The translations under genes and the position numbers were made by a program. This document shows positions 1 through 9,590 of a DNA stretch of 25,059 bases, in pieces. The stretch lies in NCBI GenBank assembly GCA_009801015.1, contig VHZZ01004578.1:13671-38729 (forward strand). The letters run 5' to 3'. Each line of letters opens with the position of its first letter. Positions within the stretch are counted from its first letter, which is position 1. The DNA is from Silene noctiflora (Eukaryota > Streptophyta > Magnoliopsida > Caryophyllales > Caryophyllaceae). A model generated the notes under the pieces. That model did not search any database. It was not told where the DNA came from and worked only from the letters and a program-made list of their open reading frames with translations.

Positions 1-107
1 GGGGGCACCCCCACTTGCTTTCCTCTCTCCTCTATTTGGGCATTTTGTCTCACAAAATAGTATCCGTCTTCTCATTTGTGACGGATACCTTCCGTCACAA
101 ATGAGAA
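1..107 (+). mobile_element. Truncated GTGACGG-family mini-transposon
   Basis: The window opens inside a repeat whose last part reads ACGGATACCTTCCGTCACAA followed by ATGAGAATT. The same sequence, reverse-complemented and highly similar, lies at about 18393-18490, including the CCCCCACTTGCTTTCCTCTC block. The shared right end and internal GTGACGG/CCGTCAC pairs suggest a non-autonomous terminal-inverted-repeat element cut by the window edge. The superfamily is not certain. Confidence 0.7.
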
Positions 108-518
108 TTGCCGGATTATGTAAAGGTTAGTGGTTGGGGTTGAATGATTGCCAAATTAGAGAGAAAGCATGTGAGGTTTCCAGGTTTCGATTAGAGCAAA
201 ACTGACGCACACTTTGCTAGCTTTTTCATCTTCAAAAACGCCAATTATCCGTCGTATTACTTGCATTTCCAAACAAACTTCCTCCTACTCTTTCGGTCTT
301 TTAAACGTGAGTCCACCAATCGACCCTATATAAAAATTATCGTCCAATTCATAGAACCGTCATATAACCTATAACATGTGTCTTTATCCCTCATATAACG
401 TAGAAATGTAGAATGGTTTTTAACAAACATTTGGTTACAAAACATTAATAACCCAAAAGTGAAAACAATTACTCTATATCAGCCGAACATCTAAAAAACT
501 TAAAATGATCACTAAAAC
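108..518. other. Intergenic, nothing recognised
   Basis: AT-rich sequence without a coding-like frame, RNA gene or clear repeat structure. Confidence 0.6.
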
Positions 519-754
519 TTGGGAGATATGGTCTTTCAATAAGTTATTAAGAGACCAGTCTTTCGTACCTTTTTAGTTGTATTTCATAACCTTTTTGTTA
601 TTGATCGTGATATACTAATTTCGTATCTATTTATATAACAAATGTACTTATTTTATCTAATCATGATTCGTACATATTTAATTACCTTTAGTACCATTTT
701 TTTTTAAATTGTAAAATAGTCTCTCAATAAACTTATTGAAATACCGTCTCCCAA
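519..754. mobile_element. Mini-transposon with about 40-bp inverted ends
   Basis: The left end TTGGGAGATATGGTCTTTCA and the reverse complement of the right end, TTGGGAGACGGTATTTCAAT, match and stay similar for about 40 bases (ATAAGTT.ATT.AGAGAC). There is no coding capacity, so this is a non-autonomous element of about 236 bp. Similar words flank it (AAAAACTTAAAATGA at about 494, AAAAACCTAAAATGA at about 755), but they are not directly abutting on the left, so I cannot call them the target duplication. Confidence 0.7.
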
Positions 755-1323
755 AAAACCTAAAATGAAAATATTTGTACTTCCTAGTTAGGTGACCTGA
801 ATGCAACTTTATTTGCCAATTACGGATTTTATATCGATAATCAATGACTAGATGATTTTAGGTTAGGGGTCCTATATATAAACTCAATAACAGTCAATAA
901 AAATTTATGGGTTCTTTTGTAGCAAAATGAGTACATTTTGTACTTAAAATCACACTTTTGATACCGCATAATTTCGGAATTTGTGAATCTTGAGACCCAC
1001 GATGACAAACATATTTTATACATAAGTTGGGTGTATAAATTTTGAAAATCGTTATCATATTAATGGGTTGGGTTAAGATTCAATACAGATAAAAGATAAT
1101 TTTACATGGTCAAGTATACCCATAATGCCAATTTTACGGGGTAAAATGGCTTAGGGCTATGCTTTCTAGATTTCAAGTCTCTCACCTCCTAAAAAGGATG
1201 GTTGACCTGTTGTAGGTGGTTTGTAGGAAATCACGTATACCAGGGAGTTTACCGAGTACACACCAAAGATAGCGGCTGCGGATTTCCTCGTCATTAAAAA
1301 AAACTAACTCGATTATTCTTTCC
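755..1323. other. Intergenic, nothing recognised
   Basis: AT-rich, many stops on both strands; no domain-like peptide and no repeat pair found. Confidence 0.6.
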
Positions 1324-1418
1324 TACTCCCTCCCATCCAAACCAAAGGTAACATGGATTAATTTTTTGTAAGGAGAAAAGTGAATTCATGTTATCTTTGG
1401 TCTGGATGGAAGGGTGTA
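1324..1418. mobile_element. Stowaway-type MITE
   Basis: CTCCCTCCCATCCAAACCAA begins after TA at 1324-1325. The other end, reverse-complemented, is TACACCCTTCCATCCAGACC. The arms continue as CAAAGGTAACATGGA versus CAAAGATAACATGAA. CTCCCTCC ends and TA flanks are the hallmark of Stowaway (Tc1/mariner-derived) elements. Only about 20 bases separate the arms, so the whole element can fold into one hairpin. Confidence 0.85.
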
Positions 1419-1805
1419 TATTTTTTCGATTAAAAAATGTTACTCAAGTTAACAAATGTTTTATAGAGAAAATATTAGATTAATGTGTTTCTTTATTTAT
1501 AGCTTAACAAAAAGTTTCACTATTTTATGATTAGAAATTGTTTTATGTGTGATAATGTGTACAGAAAACACCAAGAAATGCATCCAAGTTGGGGAACCAA
1601 AAAGGCAGACAGCAAGTATAAGCCAAAGATTAAAAAAGAGAGAGTGTTTGACTAGTCGTACACTTGGAGTACATCTAAGGAATTTTTTTTGGAAATCTAC
1701 ATCTAAATCGAGAGCCATGATTATTGTTTAATCATGGGATTACTCGTATGATTAGCATTTTCTTTTGAACCCGCCCGCCGCCCGCCGCCCATACAAGATT
1801 TACAA
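1419..1805. other. Intergenic, with a small CCG repeat
   Basis: No gene recognised. A short GC-rich CCCGCCGCC repeat at about 1771-1789 stands out against the AT-rich surroundings. Confidence 0.55.
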
Positions 1806-1899
1806 ATTATACTCTACAAGGACTACAACCATTCTATGGTACCACCATTTTTTATTATACTCTACAAGGACTACAAATTATACTCTACAAGGACTACAA
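1806..1899 (+). repeat. Three 23-bp repeats
   Basis: The unit ATTATACTCTACAAGGACTA plus CAA occurs at 1806-1828, 1854-1876 and 1877-1899. The last two are directly adjacent; the first is 25 bases away. All three are identical, so the duplication is recent. Any reading frame across it merely reflects the repeat. Confidence 0.9.
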
Positions 1900-2141
1900 C
1901 CATACGTAGCTAACAATATTTACCGCGTAAAATATGCGTTAACAAACGTGAAAAAACAAAATGGTAATGTGGAGTTGAATGAAAGAAGTATTTAGCATAA
2001 AATGGTTACTATATATTTCATGAAGTGGTCACTTTTTGTCTGTTGCAAACGACAGTCGCACCCAATATTTGTTGTAGAAGATTAGCAGTATTGCCCGCAA
2101 TTAACGTCGTTTATTTGGCATCGGACATATACTTGAACATA

Positions 2142-2540
2142 CTCCCTCCGTCTCAATTTATTTGTTTACCTATTAGGCTCTATTATTTTCGGCTTAATTT
2201 TAGATCTCATTCACCTTACTTCAATTAAGTTGAGCTCAATTCAATACACTTCCGTTCAGCTTAGCTTATTTCATCTCTATTTATCTCAACAAATTTCAAT
2301 TGAGCTTAGCTTCATGCAACTCACTTCAACTTCATTCAACCCAAAATAACGGACCTTAAAATTTGGTGTCTCATTTATTATTTATTACCTTTCTATATTG
2401 GAAATGTTTTTTAATGGTAATATGATCATCCACACACCTTTCCAATTGTCATTCTCTAACAATATCCACAAAGGGTCACCTCCTCTTTCCTTAGACTTTG
2501 TGCCAAAATCAAAGGTAAACAAATGACCAAGACGGAGGAG
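2142..2540. mobile_element. Stowaway-type MITE, interrupted
   Basis: The left end CTCCCTCCGTCTCAATTTAT with TTGTTTACC and the reverse complement of the right end, CTCCTCCGTCTTGGTCATTT with GTTTACC, form terminal inverted repeats. TA occurs at both flanks (2140-2141 and 2541-2542). At about 400 bp it is longer than usual because another inverted-repeat element sits inside it. Confidence 0.8.
2173..2358. mobile_element. Second mini-transposon nested in the Stowaway element
   Basis: Inside the Stowaway copy, AGGCTCTATTATTTTCGGCT at the left pairs with AGGTCCGTTATTTTGGGTTG on the reverse strand at the right. Between them run degenerate 10-bp motifs of the type TTCAGCTTAG/CTTCAATTGAGC, typical of the simple filler inside some plant MITEs. 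No target duplication could be settled. Confidence 0.6.
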
Positions 2541-2709
2541 TAAATAAATAAAAGCAGTTTTAGGGTAAAACTGTTTCATATGAGACCAATAAAAATAACT
2601 ACAATATAATCCCCTGTGGGCTTGGGTTTTAAGAAAAGTAGCTTAATCATGGTAAAAAGTCTAAAATATCCTCATCATTTGATCTAATGGGGTAGATTGA
2701 ATGAGCAAG

Positions 2710-2856
2710 TAAATAAAAGATCAGACTGTCTTGCTTGTGATCGTCACAAACTTGTGACATTTCACAGTCCTTCTTCCATTTGCCCCTCACTTGCTGTTTG
2801 TGATAGGTCACAAGCTTGTGACGGAATAATGTCGTCACAAAGTTGTGATACAAGAT
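2710..2856. mobile_element. GTCACAA palindrome-rich element, degraded
   Basis: It contains TCGTCACAAACTTGTGA, GTCACAAGCTTGTGACGG and CGTCACAAAGTTGTGA, each close to palindromic, around a CCCCTCACTTGCTGTTTGTG core. That core resembles the CCCCCACTTGCTTTCC core of the copies at the window start and near 18.4 kb, so this is probably a diverged relative. Boundaries are approximate. Confidence 0.55.
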
Positions 2857-3480
2857 TATAGTAAGGTATGCGAGTCCAATTTTTGCGAAAAAATAAAAAG
2901 GGTACATTGGATTGTATTAGAGGGAATATTATAGTTGAGAAGTAACTTGGTAACGACGAAAGTTCATTTATAAACTTACAAATTTAAGTTATTTTCAATT
3001 ATAATATAGTTTTTTAATGATTTCGTACTTTAAAGACCGTCTTTCCATCAATCTTAAGCTGTAAGTAACATTTTTAAGAATGTATTACTCTGTATCAATC
3101 AATTGATAAGTTTTGAGTTTAAATACCCTAGATAGACTTGTAAAACTAAAGAGAGAGATTTTATTTGACGATCAAAGTGTTTCCGAGCCAAGGTTATCTA
3201 TTCGGTTCACAGACAGGGTTTGTAAAAAATATATGATTTTTCGGTTATCGGTTATCGGTTATCTTCGCCCACCCAGGTGTGAGGTGTGTATATTGTGTAC
3301 TCCGTACGTCCGTAGTGAAGATGTAAAAGACACCTCAAAAACCAACCACATTAGCACATGTTGCACGTGACAATCTAATCTTAAGAATGTTATTAATCAA
3401 AAATAACCCATCTAATTAATTAATTAATTAATTAATATAAAACTGCAGTTTCCACATCTTATCCAACACCAAAGCGTGCA
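2857..3480. repeat. Intergenic with two simple repeats
   Basis: No gene found. CGGTTATC is repeated about three times at 3241-3263, and a TTAA/ATTA microsatellite spans about 3413-3436. A long frame on the + strand around 3113-3370 lacks an ATG start and any family motif. Confidence 0.55.
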
Positions 3481-3510
3481 TAATTAAGCACATACCACCA
3501 TGCTTAATTA
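3481..3510. other. Perfect 10-bp hairpin
   Basis: TAATTAAGCA, ten bases CATACCACCA, then TGCTTAATTA: a perfect stem with a 10-base loop. It lies outside any gene and may be an isolated transposon end or chance in AT-rich DNA. Confidence 0.8.
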
Positions 3511-6219
3511 ACCACCTATTTTCCAAATATACTTCTACTGCACTCTATTGACTTTCACGTTTAAAAACCCAGTATTGCATGTTTGTTTTGGCTCTTGGAC
3601 CATACTTTGGGACTCTGATTTAGCTGTCATTTAGGAGGGGGTAATCATCATCAAATTTAGTATTGCATACGGAAAAACAATCATAAACCGGTCATTATTG
3701 AGTTTCACCGTTTCATATGCACAAAATAACGCGTCACATATGAGAATTTAAGCTTGCCTATAATTGTGTAAATGTAACAAGTTAGTCAAAACTCAAAACC
3801 TATTTGGCTTACATCTTACTATTTAATTCAGATTTGAGCTAAGTAGAACTACCACAAGTCCAGAACGATAAAACTACTTTGTTACGTAACTCGTCAGTCG
3901 TCCCTCATTCTCAAATCTCACATAGGCAGTATAATGTGATAAAACTGGAGGAGAGGGATCACGTGGCCCCTTTGATCAGTCCGTATAGCCACAAGCCAGT
4001 TCATACACTGCCCTATGCCCTTATTACTTACAAGTCAAACCTTGGTCAACTCTGCCAACTCAATACCCTCCATATACTTTAAACTCTTTTCCAAATTTCA
4101 GAACATCTCCTTCCTCTCTTTACTCTCCCACATCATATTTGCCCACTTATTGCCATTTAAACCTCACTTTTCCCTCCTACTATTTCAATACATAAATGTA
4201 CTAACCCTTTAGCTGGACTTTTGCTGCTTCCCAAAGCCATGCTATGTTTTTCGTGTCGCTAATAACATCTCGACCATAGACTTTTACGGACATTTCCGGT
4301 CGTTGTTACCCTTCTCGTAGAAAATGTAAACTCTTTCACTTTCGTTCAAAAGGTTAAGTTGGTGTTGCACTTACCTTAAAAAGGACTAACCGAGAATTTC
4401 CTACCTCTTTGGAAAAGCAACTCCAATCCCATATATGATGTTGAACTCCACCTACAAAAAAAAAAAAAAAAACAAGGAAAAGAAAAAATTCGTCATAATG
4501 CCACATTGCCATGGTATAAAATGTTCTTCCACAGAGACGATAGCATATCGCGTAACACACACGCCACACGCATGTCTCCATGGAAGAAGCATTTCTTCTC
4601 CTGAAAAGAAAACGATAGCATAGGGAATATGCAATAGCCAATAGAGGGTGGACAGAAATCATACCTAGATACCACACTAGTCTATAACATGAATTCACCA
4701 CATCCTCACATATAATGCAATGACCCTATATACTGTACACGGTATACCCATCATTTGTACAATTGTGTACCAAGGTGTTTTGCATAATTGTTGCATTTCA
4801 ATTCCTTACAGATGGGCATGTTGATTTCCTGGTCACTATATGCAAAACATATAAAATTTCTACGTCTTGTTACTATCATATGAAGAAACCTAGAGTTTCA
4901 ACCACAAATTAGTGTATTGTCATTTCCTCACATGTAATACTGTTCTAACACAGGCAACTTGTTAACCACATCCAATTTGTACCTAAACAAATTTTAATGC
5001 TTAGATGAACTAAAGAAAGAATTCAAGAGCGGGTTTTGAACCCGTTACTATTTGTTAGCAGTATTTATCAATCTATACAACATTAATTAGAGCATTTAGG
5101 TACTAATTCAATGGACAATTACAACTCCTTATGCTCTTTATTAGTAATCCCACATTAGCATTGAGTGCAATAGCTGAACTAGCCTTTTCTGGCATGAAAT
5201 TAGTTTTCAGCACCTTATATATAGTGTTAAGTACTGAAGCCATGATTGAACAAAACGAGGCATTAACGGTCTGCTCAAGGATTTTTCTTCCGTTAAAATC
5301 TGACCTAGCTCGATTCAGCAGAATCGAGCAAAGTTAAATATTAAATCAGCAAAACCGAGATTAAAAACAAGTCATTTAAGTCTCTTACTAATTGAGAAAA
5401 TTCATGAAATCCATAAATGTTCATCAAATTTCTTAGCATAGTGCTAGTATCAATTCATAAAATGCTACCTACCTACCCAATCAGGGACAATAATTGATGG
5501 CACCAAAGAGCTAGCTGCTAATCAACAAGAAACCATGGCCAAGTGCAAGCATGACAAAATGAGGCAAAGGGAGCAACAGAGCATCTTCCACAATAAAAGC
5601 AAAACCCGGTCATTCAATGTAAATCTACATGTTATGACAAAATAGCATCACATCATGACATGACATGCATACTTTGCCAATATAGCCGAGAGTGTCTACT
5701 CTCACAAGTCACAAGTTTCATACCCTATTTCACAAACTTCACAAATATTCAATAAAATACACAAATAATGTTCGGAACCTATATTGCCAAGAGTCATGTT
5801 CATGGTAGAAAATTTTCTTTAGTCATCCGATAACGGAAGTCCTTGGAATAGTGTTATTGACCGCATTATGGCCTCCCATAATGTTTAACACCGAGAAAAA
5901 AATGAGAATAGACGAATAGGGTAAGACCGACGACAGCTACAACATTAAGCTAAAGTCCTAAGAGCTCCGCAAAATGTGGGGTAGGAGAAGTTGGTTGCAT
6001 ATACAATCATACGCTGTCATACTCTTGTGTTAGTATGTGAAAGATTGTTACCGGGTGACCAAAAATGAAAATTGTAAAAATCTTTTAACAGAAAAGAAAA
6101 TATAAAAAAGATACTTATAAAAAAAAAAAAAAGGAGTAGAAGAAGCAATGAATAAAAAAATAAAAAAATGTGCATTCAAAGCCTCCTGCCCTTTACTGCC
6201 TTAAAGGCTAAAGCCTGTG
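3511..6219. other. Gene-free stretch upstream of the 6.4-kb gene
   Basis: About 2.7 kb without a coding frame I would defend on either strand. It holds a G-box hexamer CACGTG at 3960-3965, a pyrimidine-rich block at about 4080-4200, and A-tracts at about 4455-4472 and 6119-6132. The longer open frames (for example - strand 4354-4701) are composition artefacts around the A/T tracts. Confidence 0.55.
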
Positions 6220-6220
6220 A

Positions 6221-6228
6221 TATAAATA
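6221..6228 (+). promoter_or_regulatory. TATA box of the 6426 gene
   Basis: TATAAATA lies 198 bases before the ATG at 6426. That fits a transcription start near 6250 and a pyrimidine-rich leader (TTTTTCTTTTTGTTTGTTTG at about 6338) of roughly 170 bases. Position and match are the only evidence. Confidence 0.6.
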
Positions 6229-6425
6229 CAAAAATCTAAACAGAGGTGTGGGGTTAAGGGGGAAAGAACAGAAACCAATAGATAGGGTCCATCAAAATTT
6301 AATTAGGAGGGAGAAGAAATAAGGGAAGACTAGTCCTTTTTCTTTTTGTTTGTTTGTTTATGCTACATTGTTTGGTTTTTTCCCCCTCTTTATTCATTTT
6401 TAGTTGCTGATTCTTTCTCAGTCTA

Positions 6426-7333
6426 ATGGCATGTTTAGAGATGTACAATAACTCTACTTCTTCCTCTCAACCTCCTCCCATGAGCCCTAGAATCTCCTTC
6501 TCTAATGACTTTGTTGAATCTCAAAATTCACACCATTTGCTTAATACTTCAAGATCAATAGAAAGAACTCCACCTTCTTCCGATTTCGAGTTTTCTGTGT
6601 CAAATTACAGCATGCTACCTGCTGATGAACTCTTCTTTAAAGGCAGGCTTTTACCCTTCAAAGACAACAACAATGGCAATAATGGGCAGTCTCAAAGAAC
6701 CCTTAGAGATGAGCTTCTTGTCGACGATGAAATGGATTTCTCTCTTAAACCCCCAAAGCCCTCTTCTTCAAATAGATGGAAGGGTTTTTTGGGTCTTAGA
6801 AAGTCCCACATTGGCTCCAAGAAATCTGAGAAAAGTGGCTCTTTTGATGATGGTAAAAGGTTTGCTTTTCCTCCCGGGAATGCCAATCTTACTCTATCTC
6901 CCCAGGTATTCCCCTTTCTATTTACAAGCTCTTACAATCATATAAAGGCATGTGTGATACTTGGACACTTAAAATCTATTACTCCAACTCTTCTTATTCG
7001 CTCACGTACCAGTGTCCAACACTCAACACTCGGGTAGGGATATGACACTTTGACACCTCATTACTATGTCAAAATATGCATATTTTTCATGAAAATAGCC
7101 AAATCCGTGTCCAAGTGTCGGATTCTTCTAAATGAGTGTGAGTAACATAGCTTAAAGCTACTGTACAAGTTATAACAATGCAGCCATGGTAGACCATATC
7201 CATTAATTTGCTAACTGATGTACAAATAAGTAGTTTAGATACAGAGTTAAAATTAGTTTGTTTTTTCTTATGATTTCAGGACACAGTGAGCAACGATGGT
7301 TCAAGTAGCACTGATATGGAGATGGGAGTATAG
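6426..7333 (+). CDS. Plant-specific unknown-function protein, PADELFFKGRLLPFK type
   Basis: Two exons, 6426-6905 and 7280-7333, join in phase 0 (CAG|GTATTC donor, TGATTTCAG acceptor) to give 177 residues. Seen: MSPRISFSNDF at residues 19-29, FEFSVSNYSMLPADELFFKG at 54-73 followed by RLLPFK, LRDELLVDD at 93-101, a basic RWKGFLGLRKSH at 117-128 with KKSEK after it, and a short acidic tail ending SSSTDMEMGV. It is serine-rich, with no signal peptide, membrane segment or enzyme motif. From memory, this order of motifs marks a small land-plant family with no established function; the ADELFFKG/LLP segment also resembles MAKR/BKI1 and DUF1645 proteins, which are membrane-associated kinase regulators, but that is only similarity. 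Without splicing, the frame runs 43 further codons to a stop just after 7034, so intron retention would replace the conserved tail. Function is not inferred beyond this. Confidence 0.88.
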
Positions 7334-8056
7334 TTTAATAGAAAAGATGAATTCATGTCAATAGAGGGAAGGTGAAGATTTGACTGTTTTGTCTCTTTGA
7401 TTGTTTTTTTTTTTATTTTTACCTTCAATTATTTTGAAGGTCAAGATGGAATCTTGGGATGCTGATATCTGGTCAGTAGATTGATTTCTACTAGTTGGAT
7501 TTTTCATCTTATCTTTTTTATCCCACCCCAACCATGTGTTTCTAGAACTCTAGTGTTTAACTGCTCTAGGAAGTTTGTCGTTTCAGTTGTTTTGATGTAC
7601 AAAAAGAAAACAATTATTTGATGGATTCCTCTCCAGTCTTATTTCAGATGATTAGCTCTGCAGCTGCTTTGGTTCTCAGCTGGGGCATCTAATGTACTTC
7701 CATCTCTTTTTTCAATGTAGTTCAAATCTGTAATGAGCTGGTTACCTTGGTTCTTATGAATTTTTCTCCCATATTTTGGACCCAAAACACTAATTTCTGC
7801 ATATCATGACATCATTATCACCCTATCCACATTAGTTTTCTATATTTCAGTTTTTTCATTTCTTAGTCCCCTCCCTTTGTATAGAGGAGTGGTAATTTGG
7901 GTGTTGAAGTCTCAAGATTTGAACTCGTATTTGTTTAGAAAATTATACTTTTTCGAACTCAAATTGAACTTCCTATCCATTTTGGAACAACTTGCTTACA
8001 TGCAAAATGACTAACTTGTCCTACCCCCTAATAAGCCAAGTTGTAGATGGAGTTTA
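7334..8056 (+). other. 3' flank of the 6426 gene, otherwise empty
   Basis: T-rich sequence likely holding the 3' UTR. No canonical AATAAA was seen close to the stop, so the transcript end is not placed. No second gene was found. Confidence 0.5.
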
Positions 8057-8059
8057 TAA

Positions 8060-8383
8060 GAGCATCCGCAAAGGGCTTTTTTTTACCTCCCCATATACCT
8101 TCTCTTTCATCAAATGGGGAGCCCCATCAATGCACATACCTCCCCAATATATGGGGCTCCTCTATTTCTAGGGGAGGTTCCCAAATGAAAAGTAGGTGAA
8201 TTGATTTGTCTTTTGGGGAGGTTCTCATATTTTGAATGTAAATTTATGTTGTTAAGGAACCCCATTATTGTGGAAATGTAGTTATGAAATGGGAAGGGTA
8301 GATGGAAAAGTTAGTGGAAAATGAGGTGGACGAATGAGAAAAAAAGAGATAAAATATGGGGTACCTTACCTTCGCGGATGCTC
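8060..8383. mobile_element. Harbinger (Tourist-like) MITE
   Basis: Terminal inverted repeats GAGCATCCGCAAAGGG and, on the reverse strand, GAGCATCCGCGAAGGT are flanked by TAA at 8057-8059 and 8384-8386. A three-base TWA duplication and GAGCATC ends are characteristic of PIF/Harbinger-derived MITEs. The element is 324 bp and non-coding. Internal CCTCCCCATATA and ATATGGGGCTCC segments form further inverted repeats. Confidence 0.9.
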
Positions 8384-8489
8384 TAACAAAGCTACCTTGT
8401 AGTTTTTCACCCAATAGCTTACTTTTACATTTGTTTACTGAACTTCAAAAAAATGTTTTTAAGAAAAATTAAGAAGTTTAGGTCTGATT

Positions 8490-9175
8490 AAAACATAATT
8501 TAAAAATAGGGTCCATGTAGGATCAGAAGGGAAGAGCACCATGTTGCGTGGCTACTTTAGGATAGAGTCGCCACTTGTAATGGCGACTTTTTAGAGAAGA
8601 AAAAATAGCTACATCAGTATTTTTTTTTTTGGTAAATACTATGGTTAAGTTTGTTATCTAATATGGCTGGTACTTTAAGTGAACTTAGACAATTAGCTAT
8701 GATTATCAACACTAAACGGCTTTGTGATCACCAATCATGTGCTACAGGGGAGAACGCAAGATTTTATTTAAGGGAGGGCACTGGAATTCTTTTTGCTAAG
8801 AAAATGTTTGGGTTTACATTTTTTTTCCCAAAAATAATGCAAAAAGTAATACTCTTGGTGGGATTTGAACCATATTGGTTTTGTTTGTAAAGTAAAACTC
8901 CAACCATTCAGCCAATTAAAGATAAATGCTACTAATTGGTACCAATATTAAATTATTTCTGAAATTTGAGGGTGACACTTGCCCTCCCTTTCCACCCCGC
9001 AAATCCGCCCCTGATGTACTATACTTCAACTAGATTGTGTATATGTCAATAAATGTCTTCATTGCAAAGTCGCCACTTGAGTGGTGACTTTAATGTATAG
9101 TCGCCATCTCATGTGGCAACTCTTCCACATACCCACTTGATCTTACTTCTGGACCCCATTTTGATAATTAAGTTT
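8490..9175. mobile_element. Fold-back element with SGCGACTT hairpins, split by an hAT insertion
   Basis: The left arm (AAAATAGGGTCCATGTAGGA near 8503) and the reverse complement of the right arm (CAAAATGGGGTCCAGAAGTA near 9165) pair, and both continue into GATCA. Inside lie small hairpins: AGTCGCCACTTGTAATGGCG plus ACT at about 8565, AGTCGCCACTTGAGTGGTGA plus CT at about 9067, and AGTCGCCATCTCATGTGGCA plus ACT at about 9099. The hAT MITE at 8745-9013 sits between the arms. Arm similarity is moderate, so this is an older element. Confidence 0.6.
8745..9013. mobile_element. hAT-type MITE with 8-bp target duplication
   Basis: Ends are CAGGGGAGAACGC and, on the reverse strand, CAGGGGCGGATTTGC; GGGAGGGCA follows further in on both arms. 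Flanks are ATGTGCTA (8737-8744) and ATGTACTA (9014-9021), an 8-bp duplication with one mismatch, as expected for hAT. At 269 bp it has no transposase. On the - strand the interior holds GGCTGAATGGTTGGAG and, about 35 bases on, GGTTCAAATCC, which resemble the A and B boxes of a tRNA-type pol III promoter. Confidence 0.88.
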
Positions 9176-9332
9176 TTTCCCAACCCAAATCGCTAATATT
9201 TTTATTTTATTTTACATTAATTTAACAAAATGTTTGCAAAAAAATAGAAAGTCTAATCCGTAGCAAAGGAAGTACTCCATCCGAAGTAATCCATGACAAA
9301 AGTTGTTCAAATTAAGGGCCTACACAAATACC

Positions 9333-9590
9333 TACTCCTTTATTTTTAAAGCTTCCATACTCGTATTTAAACCAGAAATACAAATACGCATTAGGATACC
9401 AATACTTGTTCTTTTTGGGTTTTTTTCTACACCTTCTTGATAGATGAATATAGTATATTCAATAATGAGGTAAGAAAAAAAGTAAGAACAGAAAACAGAT
9501 TTTGGTATTCCTAATAGATCTGTATTTTTCGTATAAATATTACTCCGTAGTGGCGTAGTATGGAAGCTTGTAGAGAGATAGGAGGGAGTA
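9333..9590. mobile_element. Fold-back/Stowaway-like MITE
   Basis: TACTCC at the left faces GGAGGGAGTA at the right. The arms share AGCTTCCATACT, AATACA and ATTAGGATACCAA in the same order (reverse complement on the right: AGCTTCCATACTACG, AAATACAG, ATTAGGAATACCAA). About 260 bp, non-coding. Just outside, ACTCCATCCGAAGTAATCC at about 9273 looks like the end of another, unpaired Stowaway copy. Confidence 0.65.

Noticed and set aside
3113..3370. 85-codon frame on the + strand
   Set aside because: It lacks an ATG and crosses the CGGTTATC repeat; no recognisable domain.
4354..4701. 115-codon frame on the - strand
   Set aside because: It is carried by an A/T homopolymer (F-run) and lacks motifs, and overlapping frames on both strands are equally open.
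5020..5050. GGGTTTTGAACCCG as a tRNA B box
   Set aside because: It is a short palindrome without an A box, acceptor stem or anticodon arm.
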